This document shows positions 47,604 to 58,460 of a stretch of 64,000 bases of DNA, piece after piece (position 1 is the first letter of the stretch; each line of letters opens with the position of its first letter). Source of the stretch: Orbilia blumenaviensis (taxonomy: Eukaryota > Ascomycota > Orbiliomycetes > Orbiliales > Orbiliaceae); contig JAVHNS010000019.1 in assembly GCA_036872755.1 (NCBI GenBank), positions 186,001 to 250,000 on the forward strand. Direction: 5' to 3'. Under the pieces are notes generated by a model. That model was not told where the DNA came from, ran no database searches, and saw only the letters and a list, made by a program, of their open reading frames with translations. The translations under genes and the position numbers were made by a program.

Positions 47604-49353
47604 ATGGCGGCGACGAACCGTAAATACTCGGCTCTTCCTGATATCGTATGGCTCCCAAGCTCCATCCACCGGTGCAGCTTTAAAACTCAATCGAGTCGGG
47701 TTTTCAATTGCTAACATAAGCACGCAATCTCTTGGTGCTGTTATCATAGGACACATCCGCAAAGGACGTCTTCGAGACACCCGACTTGACCGATGATTCC
47801 ACTCTCCCTGTATGACGAGCATTCTCCTTCTCCCTCTTAAACAACCACTACTTGCACACACATATACGCATAATTACATACCCGGCATCTGCATCCATCG
47901 ATCCATCTATATACGTGCCTATCTATCCAACCTAACTACCTGTCTAAAACCTAACAAATGATATGATTCTTACGTTACATAGACATCGCCTTCTCGAGGA
48001 GACGGCGACCGCTCCTCTGCCACCTCCCAAACCGACGATGATGACGATGATGACGACGAGCACCGCGAAATCTCCCATCCGCGATTACACCCTCGTCTGG
48101 CGCGAAATGTCTTCAAAAATGCACAGGTAGACGCCAGTAATGCGGATTTCTCGGATCGTATTGCATCGAAGAGACAGAGTTACCGGACTACGACGCTGAA
48201 TCGGCAGAGGAGCCGGATGGATGAAGGTGAAAGAGAGTTGTATGGCGACGATGAGGATGAGATGTTTGATGATGGAGAGGAAGGCGGGATTGATGGTGAA
48301 GAGAGGGTGGGTAAGAGGCTGGCGAGGTTGAGAAGGGAGATGGAGGAGTTGAAGGAGATGATTGAGAAGGAAAGAGAGGAGAAGGAGGAGTTTAGATTGG
48401 AACAGGGAATATCTGAAGGTGAAGACAGCGAGGAAGGGGACCAGGACGAGGAAAGCTGGGAGCAACTGGCGGAAGTCATGGAGGAGCTGATGACGGCTAA
48501 GGGGAAGGGAGGCGGTGCGGAGGCAGACCTTGCGCGGAAGCTGGCCAACGGTCTGAAGGTGGTACCACCGAGGATTACGGGTGCTCCCGATGACCCCCAG
48601 GCGCCCGCGGCAGCGGCAGCATCAAGTGAAACCGCGGAAGCAGCGGGCGGGATTATGGCCAATTACACGGTGACATACTCCCCGCATTTTAAAAAGACCC
48701 ATACACTGGCCAAGGTTGCAGAGTTCGATTCTAGGATCACGCTGTTGGAGAGACTGCTTGGTATCTCCTCGGCGCAGTCTCTAGCTTCCATACCCACGAA
48801 TTTCGCGATTATATCGTCACTTGAGACGCTTACGCAGCAGCTCACGGTTCTTACAAATACGTCTGCATCATCTTTGGATGCGGCCGCGAGGAGGGTTAAG
48901 AGTTTGGCCTCTGATGCTGAGAAACTTACGGAGGCACGCAAGGCTGCGAAGGCTGCTTTGGAGAGCCGTCGTGCAGCTGGAGAGGAAGAAGCAGTGATAG
49001 CTGGTACTCTGCCTGAAGGACCGTCTTATCTCTCGGATGCTGAGAATGAGGCCAAGGTAAATGCCCTATATGGCACACTGGACACTATCGATAGACTGTC
49101 CCCGCTCCTCCCCGCGGTCCTGGACAGACTGAGGAGTTTAAGGAGCGTTCATGGCGAGGCAGCTAGGAGCATGCAGACACTTGAGATGGTGGAGAAACGA
49201 CAGGAGGAGATGCAAATCGAGATTACGAAATGGAAGGAAGCTCTAGAGAAGGTTGAGACGGCGGTTGGAGAGAACGAGAAGACGGTGGGGGGTAACATGC
49301 AGCAGGTGGAGCAGTGGGTCCGGGTATTGGAGGAGAAGGTCCGACAGCTATAA
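47604..49353 (+). CDS. DCTN2: Dynactin subunit 2 (dynamitin / p50)
   Basis: Exons join(47604..47645, 47750..47809, 47983..49353) give 490 residues. The two tiny first exons (42 and 60 nt) encode MAATNRKYSALPDI and DTSAKDVFETPDLTDDSTLP, the classic dynamitin start. An Asp/Glu-rich stretch and a basic segment (ASKRQSYRTTTLNRQSRMDE) follow. The rest is long amphipathic helix and coiled coil (about 110-170 and 240-490) with conserved KVAEFDSRITLLERLLG. Dynamitin forms the shoulder of dynactin, linking the p150 arm to the Arp1 filament, so it is needed for cytoplasmic dynein movement of nuclei and vesicles along hyphae. Both short exons are phase 0 and match the family exactly. It is longer than animal p50 (about 400 residues), mainly through the acidic linker. 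Confidence 0.93.
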
Positions 49354-50079
49354 AATGCCTACAACAAAAAAAGGCCAAGCTGCTTCGATTCAAACGCGGT
49401 ACTACTAGTTTGCAGGGGAGGGAGAGAAGTACCGACATGTACATGGGCATATGATGTGCACCTACCCCCGACAAGCATCTAAGGCGCTAGCGTAGTTGCA
49501 TGAAATAGACGAAATATGTGGCACAGCTAAAGTTTACCCCCTCAATTGAGATGAGAAGATGGGTCCGAAAGAGCCGAAGTGACCTAAAATGACCCGAAGA
49601 AACGCATTTGTGCTACTCGGAATGATACATAGACGTGTTAGCGTCCTGTTGGTATTTCGTTCCCGAAGATGTGGTTGGCTGTTTTCTCAGGTGGTATCGC
49701 GCCGCATATGGCTGGTATCAATTGAGCCTGCCTGCCTGCGTTGAGCTGTTGATGCCCTTCTTTTTAAGAAAAAAAATAAATAAAATAATAAAATAAAAAT
49801 AAAGAATCCAATTACACTACACACTGCACGTCCAAGTTCTTTCACTCCTTCATCTTTGAAAGTAGGTAACAGGTAGTCCATCGAATCAATCACATAACCA
49901 CAATCCAACAATTGTCTTCTCTTTATCATTCCCTTCTTTACTTTTCTTTCCCATCGATCTCTCATCTGGTTTAGTCCATCCGTCTGTTTTATACCCCTCC
50001 TCTAGCTCGCTCTTCTTCCCATGTTATATTAGCCAGAGCAGACCAACTCCCAAGCTGCATAGGCAAACAAAACAACAAT
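49354..50079. other. Intergenic spacer
   Basis: A 726-base spacer between dynamitin and the BAH-PHD gene. It contains a short AATAAA-rich block at 49773-49804 and a pyrimidine-rich leader at 49905-50030. No gene is seen. Confidence 0.5.
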
Positions 50080-51275
50080 ATGGCTCTAAAGCGAAAAAGG
50101 TCAAACTCTAGCAACCAGGTACTAGACGATGACATCTTGCAACATGAACCACCAAAGCATCAACCTGTTAAAGGCAAAGAGGTCAGCCAACTTAGCCAGG
50201 GGGCACCGAGCAGCAGCAGCAGCATCAGTGATCTTGAAGTTGAAGGTGTCGAATTCAAGATAACCATCAAAGGTCTAAAACAAGCAAGAAACAAACAGAA
50301 CAAGCAAACCCCCAGATATAAAGCCGACATCATTGACAACTTAATCATCAACCCACAAGAGAAATGGGATAAACTAAAGAGCTTTGGAGGCTTCAGCATC
50401 GTAAAGGCCGAGTTCAAACGAGGTGATATCGTGGAAATCAAACGTCCCAGAGAAACTGGTGATCCCAACGAGAAAAAGGAATGGATTGCTAGGGTCCTCG
50501 ATGTCAGGGCTAGCGATAAACATCACGTTTATTTAAGGATCGCGTGGTTCTACTGGCCAGAAGATCTTCCTATGGGCCGTCAGGAGTACCATGGACGCAA
50601 TGAAGTTATCGAAAGCAACCATCCGGATATCATCGTGGCTTTGTCTGTCAACTGCTTGGCTGATATCAAGGAATGGGATGAAGACGACGAAGAAGCTGTA
50701 TTTGACGGGCTCTACTACCGTCAACAGTTTGACTACATCAGTCAGCAACTGACAGTATGTGTGCCCCTCATTCCTAATAGCAGTTTTCTCCATACCATCA
50801 AAAAAAAAACCCTTAGCTTACATGTTTTATACGACTATCATAGACTCCAAAGAAGATCTGTGTCTGTGAGGAATACTATAACCCGGACACCAGGCTCGTC
50901 AACTGTCCTCAATGCAAAATCTGGATGCATGAACAGTGCATCACCGAAGATGCTGTCAGACGCCACAAAAAATCCAGCATCGTTTCGAGATTGTCCGACA
51001 AGTCCAAATCCGAGCCAGACGCAGCTCCTGCAGTCGTTCCAAAGAAGAAGCCAAACAGGAAACCGAAAGGTTACTCGAAAAAAGCGAAGACCTTCTCTCA
51101 GACACCAACCCCTGGACCCGATCAGAGCGTTGCAGCTACCATTCTTGACGGGAAAATTCGCATCAAAGAAGTAGCTGGAAAGAAAAACGAAGATAACTCA
51201 GACTCGGGACTAGATGTCGACAATATTGTCGACGAGGACATACGATGTCTGAGTTGCGGTGTCGTCATTTCATAA
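50080..51275 (+). CDS. BAH-PHD chromatin reader
   Basis: Exons join(50080..50754, 50844..51275) give 368 residues. A basic, Ser-rich head (1-80) precedes a BAH domain at about 85-225: FKRGDIVEIKRPRETGDPNE, then EWIARVLDVRASDKHHVYLR, then WFYWPEDLPMGRQEYHGRNE and the closing FDYISQQLT. The 89-nt intron (GTATGT...ATCATAG) leads straight into a zinc finger KICVCEEYYNPDTRLVNCPQ, CKIWMHEQC. The final Cys pair (IRCLSCG) comes about 102 residues later, after a lysine/proline-rich insert, at the very C-terminus. BAH-PHD proteins read histone marks. In Neurospora the BAH-PHD protein EPR-1 reads H3K27me3 in facultative heterochromatin, but I cannot assign this gene as its orthologue. The insertion makes the PHD finger atypical. 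Confidence 0.88.
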
Positions 51276-53074
51276 ACACCTGCGCCTATATCCCCAGGTT
51301 GATGTGCATATGTACAGCCGAACCTCGTCTCCGTTCTTTTAGCATGCATGCTTCGTACGACTCAAAGGAGACACCGTTTTGCTTCTTTCCTAATTCCTTC
51401 GTGGTCTTCATTATGGCTTTCATTCCGTCCTTATCCCCAGGTATAGCATAACCTTTCTACCCCTTTTTTTTCTTTCTTCCCTTTTTCCTTTAGAATATTT
51501 TTTATTTTGCATTCTAGGCATTTTCATTGCCCCCAAATATTATTTTTCCACTTACATCATCCACTCCTACCCTTTGATCCCCGTTCCTTGCTGGTTCTTT
51601 ATCATTCCAGAATGACCTAGACTCCTAGATACCCGTTTTCGCAAAAAGAGGAGTTGTCGTTTTTTTATATCGGTTTTTTTGTTAACGTTAGAGAGGGGAG
51701 AATATACCCTGCTGGTGTTCCATGGTGGCCACTGACGCCTTTATTATTCCCTTACAGAGTTCACACATGACCGTGAACTGCACCAATTATTGTAACATTG
51801 CCCATAGGCTTAGGGGCGAGCACTTCAAGTGTAGTTTTATTACCACTAGCATGGCACAGGCCATAAAACTTAATCAACAAACAGCATCGGCTGGAATATT
51901 TACTACTCTACCGAATATCAATAGGGGTTTGATATGTTTTTCCAATATCAAATTTCACAAGCGATAGGCTTGTAGAATCTCGTTCTGTCAGGCCGAGCCT
52001 TTGGCACCGATACAAAGTTAGTCCAGCAACTAGTCCTTTTCTCCTTGCGAAGCATCTACTTCTCCTTTGGTAGATAATTCTACAGTCGGTTTATTCAAAA
52101 TCGAAGCCATGCTCTCGCTCTGGTTGATGGTCCAATATATTAGTTAGCGATAATGTTGGTTTTGATAACTATACCAAACAGCACACAGCCCTTGCACTAG
52201 CTAGATCTATCATAATTTGTAGCACTTGAGAAAGTAAACTACAGAGCTAAAGAAGGGGTATATACGGAGAATATACCTTCAACTAAACTCTTTCGCCCGA
52301 AATGGATACGGTATTTGGATGCCCATGAATGCCATGGTCCCAATTCCAAGTCGAGTTAACGAGGTATGCCCGTTCTGTGCTCATGCAGCAACACTCTTCT
52401 AAGAGACACCTCATCCTAGTTACTAGTCTTATAGGAACCAGCGGCCATATCGTGCCACAAACTTTTGGTCAACTTTTCACGGTACAGTCACAGCGACATA
52501 CCCTTTGTCGAATAAAACCTAGTGGATGGTGGATTGTTTGATTTGTATTATTAATATTATGAAGCTTTAGCAGTAAAAGCTTAAGAAACGAAAATAAGAT
52601 CAAGTAGAGACTGCATCGGCCAATACCGTGAACTCCACCCAGGATGTGTGAACCGAAAGGTGATCTGATAGTGATAGCAGGGTGTGATAATCATGGAGCC
52701 GTTACTGGTTCGGGACTCTAGTAAAAACGAAATCACGAACCAAGCGTATAAACATTCAGTTAAAGCTGCATGCATTTTGTTGCTGTCCTGTCCCGAATGG
52801 GCTTACCTGGCCAGCTATTTTATATCGCGACAACATGAACTAACAGGTGTATGCATCCGCGTCGCATGGAATCGAACACCGATAGTTGCATTAACTTCCC
52901 CGGCTTGACTCTTACCTCTTAAGCTTATCCCAGGTCTTCCCCCATGCATAAACTGAAAGAATCGAAACGGAGAAACAAATAATAAAAAAAAAAGGAGGAG
53001 AGAGAGAGAGAGAGAAAAACAATAATTGATTCATTGATATCATATCATACTCACAATATCAAGGAATTCGAATC
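51276..53074. other. Intergenic region
   Basis: About 1.8 kb. Its left part is T-rich (51455-51500, 51655-51680) and its right end carries a (GA)n run at 52996-53017 next to the phosphatase start. Short ORFs near 51722, 52329 and 52684 show no family resemblance. No gene is supportable. Confidence 0.45.
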
Positions 53075-54185
53075 ATGGCCTCATCAATACCTTCAGCACC
53101 AGCATCACTACCGCAGCCCGAACCATCTGGAGTAGCAGCAGCAGCTCCCGCGGCGACGGCTGTCACGGCAATAATGCCGACCCCGTCAGTCCAAATCCCA
53201 CCCCTCTCGTTCGCCCTGGTCTCCACGGGCGTCTACCGCTCCGGCTGCCCGATGCCGCTCAACTTCCCATTCCTCTCAAAACTCCACCTCAAATCCATCA
53301 TCTACCTCGCCGACCAGGATCTTCCCGTCGACCTCCAGCGATTCGTCGCCGAAAATAACATCCAAGTCTTCCATTTCCGGGTTCAGCAGGTGCGAGGTGA
53401 TAATAATGCAACAGGTGACAACACAGATGCAGATGCAGATGTTGACGACGGTGATGGTTCCTTGCTTCCTCTCGAAAATGGGACGGGTTGCATCGCTTCC
53501 ACTTCTGCTGCTGCTGCTGCTGATAAAGACGGCGGTAGCGGGGGTACAGAAGTACCACGAAGAAGCTCGGTCATATCAAGAAGAGGATCAGCAGCTGCAA
53601 TGATCTTTGAGGAAGAAAGAGAACGAAAGGAGAAAAAGGACAAAGATAAAGAAAAAGTTGAAAACGACCCCGTCAGCATGCGGTTAGCACTGGAGCTTCT
53701 GCTTGACAATAGGAATTTCCCGGTCTTGATACATTCCAATAAGGGAAAACATAGATCTGGGGTTTTGGTCGCTTGTATGAGGAAGCTGCTGCAGAACTGG
53801 GCGTTTGGGTCTGTTAAGTTGGAATATTATTATTTTGCGGGTGAGAAGGGGAAGGCTGACGTTGAGGTGTGTATCTTTCTTCTTCTTCCTTCTTCTTCTT
53901 CATTTTGGTTTGCATTTCATCCGTATATTATATCTCATATGTATGGACGCTTTGGTTGCTTGATCCCTGGTACCCTCCCTGGCTTCCTTTGGGGTTCCTA
54001 TGGTTCTACTGTTGCTACGGAGAGCTCTTGCGGGGGGATATACGGAAGGCTAACTACGATGTCGACTTTTACAGTTCATTGAAAAATTCGAACCAACTCT
54101 GAGGTATGACGAGCGATGGGCACCCGCCTGGCTCAGATACTGTCCCGAAGAAGGCAAATTGATCAAGGTCACTAAAGACGGATGA
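53075..54185 (+). CDS. Oca/Siw14-type atypical phosphatase homologue, catalytic Cys replaced by Ser
   Basis: Exons join(53075..53866, 54075..54185) give 300 residues. After an Ala/Pro-rich head, the family start block is clear: LSFALVSTGVYRSGCPMPLN, then FPFLSKLHLKSIIYLADQDL. The P-loop reads LIHSNKGKHRSGVL at about 218-231. Active Siw14/Oca1-type enzymes have HCxxGxxR here; in this protein Ser221 stands in the Cys place, while the Arg (about 227) is kept. Between these blocks sits a low-complexity insert of about 95 residues (105-200) with polyalanine, acidic and lysine/glutamate tracts. The 209-nt intron ends TTTTACAG and continues FIEKFEPTLRYDERWAPAWL. Yeast Oca proteins form a complex linked to oxidant-induced arrest, and Siw14 hydrolyses inositol pyrophosphates. 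This one is probably a pseudo-phosphatase or regulatory subunit (inference). Confidence 0.87.
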
Positions 54186-54558
54186 ACGAGCCCGGTTTTA
54201 AAAATCCATTTTTTCTTTTTGGGTGAGGTATGATTGAAGAATTTTTCTTATGGCTATACTAAGGATTAGGGATGCAGCACACGTTTTTGTTTCAAGACAT
54301 CTCTATAGGATAGATACAAGGAAGTGCCATCTATGAAGCGCCTCCCCCCTTGGAGGCTATGATACACATAACCTGGTGGGGTGGTACAGGAGGGACTAAG
54401 TTCATTAACTTTTAAAGGCTGAGGGAATTAGAGACAACCGTTCTAGGGTAATTTTGAGGAGGCCAAAAAACGCAGGGATTTCAAAGGGACCATAGGGTAT
54501 CAATCAACAAGGAAGAGAACAAAAGGGGACGGATTACTGTTAAAATAGTTATCTGGCG
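54186..54558. other. Convergent 3' spacer
   Basis: A 373-base spacer between the converging phosphatase and MutL-type genes. It presumably holds both 3' UTRs. Nothing else is visible. Confidence 0.5.
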
Positions 54559-57500
54559 CTAGATTTCATACCCGCCGAGGTTTCGGAAGTTCACGTCGAC
54601 TTCCTTCCCATTTAGAATATCTTCTTGTAATAGTTCCAATTCTGTATCGTCCGAATAGTCCTTACCGGCAACATGTTTTTTCAAGAAGCGAAGGAATGTT
54701 TTCTTCAATTCTAAGTCGTTGAGGGGCTCTATTGCTTCGTATTCGTCGTCATAGAAGCTGTCCTCGACCAGGCGAGCACGGGACTGTAAGGAGCGTAGGT
54801 CGGACTTAGGTAATGTTGTAACTAGCAGCTTTATTTTGGAAGAGTCGCGGTCTCCATTCTTATCCTTTAGGTGACTTGGGATTTTAGAGGGTGGCTTGAA
54901 TGGCTTGTTGAAGAAACAAGGCGGATTTGGGAGTTTGGGTGGCTTGGACCGATTGGTAGATTTAGATAGCTTCGGTACGGAGAGGCTTGTTTTACTCGAT
55001 GGCACGACCTTAGCTTGGATAGGCTGGTCGTCGTCTTCGGAGAATGAAGGAGAAGAAGATATTTCCTCCGCTTCCTCTTCATCCTCTCCATCGGTTTGTG
55101 GATTCTGTCCCCTCCTTCCTCGTCTCATTCTATCTGATGCGGAGGGGAATATGCCACGTCCTCCGTCTCCGATCCTACTTGACGTGCCTAAGTCTGGGGT
55201 GCCAAAGAATACGGAAATGGGCAGCCTGATGTCTTCCTCACCCTCATCCTCATCTTCCGTTGAAGGTAAAGCGTGGGATGCGCTAGCTGCTTGACCAAGC
55301 CCAACCCAAGTATCCATTGGACCCGCCGAGGTTGATTTGCGAGTAGATTTTGGTGCACCCGGTACTACCCGGCTGCGCCCCTGCGTCATTGGGGGAGAAG
55401 AAGATGCATCCTGGGTTTCAGACGACTGCCGTGGTGTACGACGTCCTTGTCGACGATTTGGAGAGCTCATATTGTTATCACTTCCACATTTGGGGTACCA
55501 TGGGTCCTTGCCCCCCGACATTCTTGCAATAGGGGCACCAGGAGTGGGTCTATCAATGATTGGTACCTCACATGGCCGAGCGGCGATTCTGGGACTTTGT
55601 TCCTGGCTTCTCCCTCTTGAAGTGGGAGATGGTGGTATTGAAGTTGTTGGGCTTCTTGTAGTAGAGGCTACTGGAGGGACGTGAGCGTGTTTTTGATGTT
55701 GAGAGACTCGCGAATTTAACTTCGATATCGTCCATGGATTAGATATTGATGTGTCTCCACGAGTATCCTCCTCTATGGGCTTATTAGCATTTTTTCCAAT
55801 ATATATGTATGTACGAAATATTTGAGTTCCGTACCTCGTGCTGCTCGCCGTACCTCTTTTTGCTGGAGGGTATCTTCGATATCAACAAAATCTTCATCCT
55901 CGTCCTCGTCGATCCCCGAGCCATACATGCTGAAACTCCATAAATCTTTCTGTTTTATAGAGTCTGATCTATTATGAGGTACTCTACCAGCCAGTTGTGC
56001 AGTATCTTCTGTTTCCGGTTCCTCTTCTTCCTCTTCTTCCGATGTATTTTGGTCCTGTCTGAGAATGGCTTCGTTTTCGGCATTGACTGCGCTCGAACTG
56101 ATCTTGATTGGAGGAGAACTTGGAACTACTCGGTTTCCATTCTTTGAAAGAAGTCGCTCTTCTGCCCTAATGGCCTCAGGTATGGGAGTAAGAGGATTTC
56201 GAGGCGTCTGGTTCATCGGAACCTCACTTGGAACCATGGAGCCGTTTGTAGCTTCACTGTTGAAATCGCTACCAACCTTTTCAGCCCTCTCAATATCCTC
56301 CGCTGTACCATATACTCGTTCAAAATATATTTTTATATGGCTCATCACCCTGTCGTTGCTCTCAAAAAGTACATCATCCTTCGCAGGCTCGATATTAACA
56401 TCTACCTTTCCAGCACTAGAGAGTATATTGAGAAATAGAAATGGTTCGGTAGGTGCATCGACTGATCTAGCCGCAAATACTGATTTGATCTGTTTCTTAT
56501 ATAGGCTGTAGATTGAATGGGCTAGGCCACGGCTTCGGGTGATAGATAGTGGGCGGTTCTTGTATGCTATGCACACACCCTTCTTAGCAGCGGGATTTGT
56601 ATCTAGTGTCATCTTTCTTAGTCTCATATGTTTACCGGGGTGTATATTAGTGGAATTAGAATGCATACCAGCATCGGGCTTCACCACGAACGCTTCAACA
56701 CGAACATCATCATTCTCATCCTTCCGTTCAATCCATTGTCCATGCCGACTCGATTCCGCACCAAATGCCTTAATCACAGCCTGTTCCTTCGTACCACTCG
56801 CAGCAAATATAATATCATATTTCGTCTCGATCTTTTTCTTCCCTCTATTCTGTGGTGGGGGGACACACTTAAACTGAAGCCGAGTTTGTGGATGCGTGAG
56901 GTAATACGAAAGCAGAAGTGACTTTATCTGGCCTAAATACTTCGTTGCCGTCTTTTCTAGTGTGGATTTTCGGACGGGGAATTTGGCGAATAGGTCTGTT
57001 ACTTTGATTGTGCACCCTGTTGGTGCTGAGACTGGTGATATTCTGGCTGTGAGGTTAGAAACATAGACCCTTCCAAGGTGATATTAGAAATCATGCATAG
57101 GGGAGTTACGTTTTGAGGGACCCGTCAGAAGACATCTCGCATGCTACTGCCAATGCCTCGTCTTTAACGCGGGTAGTGATAGTAAGCACCCCGGAGACAT
57201 TGGCAAGACTGGCTAGGGCTTCTCCTCTGAAACCAAGGGTATTAACATCCAACAAGTCATCAAATGTTGATATCTTACTGGTGCAATGCGGTTTAGCCAC
57301 TACACGGGTTGTGTTAGTTATGCATTTATTTCCGTTGAAGTTTATATAACTTCATATAAGAATAAAGAATTTTTTGAAACGGGTATCATTGGAAAAGTAG
57401 TACTTAAGTTCCTATCGCTCGGGCTGATTCCACACCCATTGTCCTTCACCTGGATATGAGAAACTAAGTCCGGGCTGGCTTCGATAATGATTGACGTTGC

Positions 57501-57706
57501 GCCTGCATCCAACGCATTCTCGACGAGTTCCTGTGTTGGATTGAGGGTATTAAAGTTAGTCAATTGGTCAGGGAGAAGCATCACAAATGCAGCGCTTTGT
57601 TTGGAGAGCTAGGAATCCGACCTACTTTAATGACAATAATTGGATCTGTGATGACTTGAGTTGAGCCTAGACGGCGTATGGATTCTTGGGGGATTTCATG
57701 AATCAT
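54559..57706 (-). CDS. MLH2: MutL-type mismatch repair protein, MLH2 / human-PMS1 type
   Basis: Exons complement(54559..55772, 55835..57042, 57110..57299, 57404..57530, 57626..57706) give 939 residues. The GHKL ATPase motifs are intact: [13 protein letters not shown] (28-40), DNGCGI (57-62) and GFRGEAL (92-98), with HCTSKI between. The transducer domain follows ([20 protein letters not shown]). The short N-terminus [20 protein letters not shown] resembles yeast MLH2 and human PMS1 rather than yeast PMS1. The C-terminal half is acidic and disordered, and I see no DQHAxxE endonuclease motif, consistent with MLH2. This class partners MLH1 as an accessory factor in mismatch repair and limits gene-conversion tract length. 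A start at 57778 would add 24 residues. The acceptor at 57043 (CCAG) was chosen for phase; the adjacent ACAG is the alternative. Confidence 0.86.
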
Positions 57707-58460
57707 CGCTCCTGGGGACCGGGAGGTCATGACTAGGAGCCAGCTTATCGCGTGAAGGGCACTGAAGGAGTTGGGCACATTGATATGTCCGAGTAGGGAG
57801 TGGGATTTGGATGAGGTTTACTATTTTTTAGTAAATATACTAAGGTCCGCGTTTTTTGTTGTGAAGCAATCATGACGTTGACGGATAGATTGAAGGAATG
57901 TTACATGGCAGCACTCGCACCCTTAAAATTTATCGAAGTTGATTTACTTAAGTTCCTGTCACAGGACGTATTTACTAAGCAGTAGGATTCCTTAATTCCC
58001 AGGTAAAGATTTTAGGATTATCATTATAATTTACGACTATAGTGCCACAAAGGATATCTCGTGATTGGTTAAACGTATATTCGTAGAGAGTACATTTCCC
58101 ATGAACTTTCGTTAGCGTAGAATCATGGGCTGTACGTGTGATCTAACTAAGAAAAGTGATTGCCCCTCCCCGCGAGCATACAGGCATGCGATATATGCCC
58201 ATTATAGGTATCGAAAAAGGAAATCAAGGGGTAAGTGTATAAAAGTAATATGCCACAGCTTGAAAAGAAGTTGAATGGATCTAGTAATTCATTCAATTTG
58301 CCCAACTCCAAAAACATGCATAATGGTGACTCAAAGGAGATGGATAGATTTTGGGGTAAGGAATTTGAAGGATAGGAAAGCCATGTTTCATAGGAAAACA
58401 TAAATTATATAAGAAAAGAGCTCTAAGAAACGGATCTTAGAAATACAAGGGAATGGGCGC
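57707..58460. other. Intergenic spacer
   Basis: A 754-base spacer between the MutL-type start and the topoisomerase stop, both on the minus strand. It is AT-rich. Short ORFs at 58147 and 58388 lie in the TOP1 3' flank and are not convincing genes. Confidence 0.5.
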
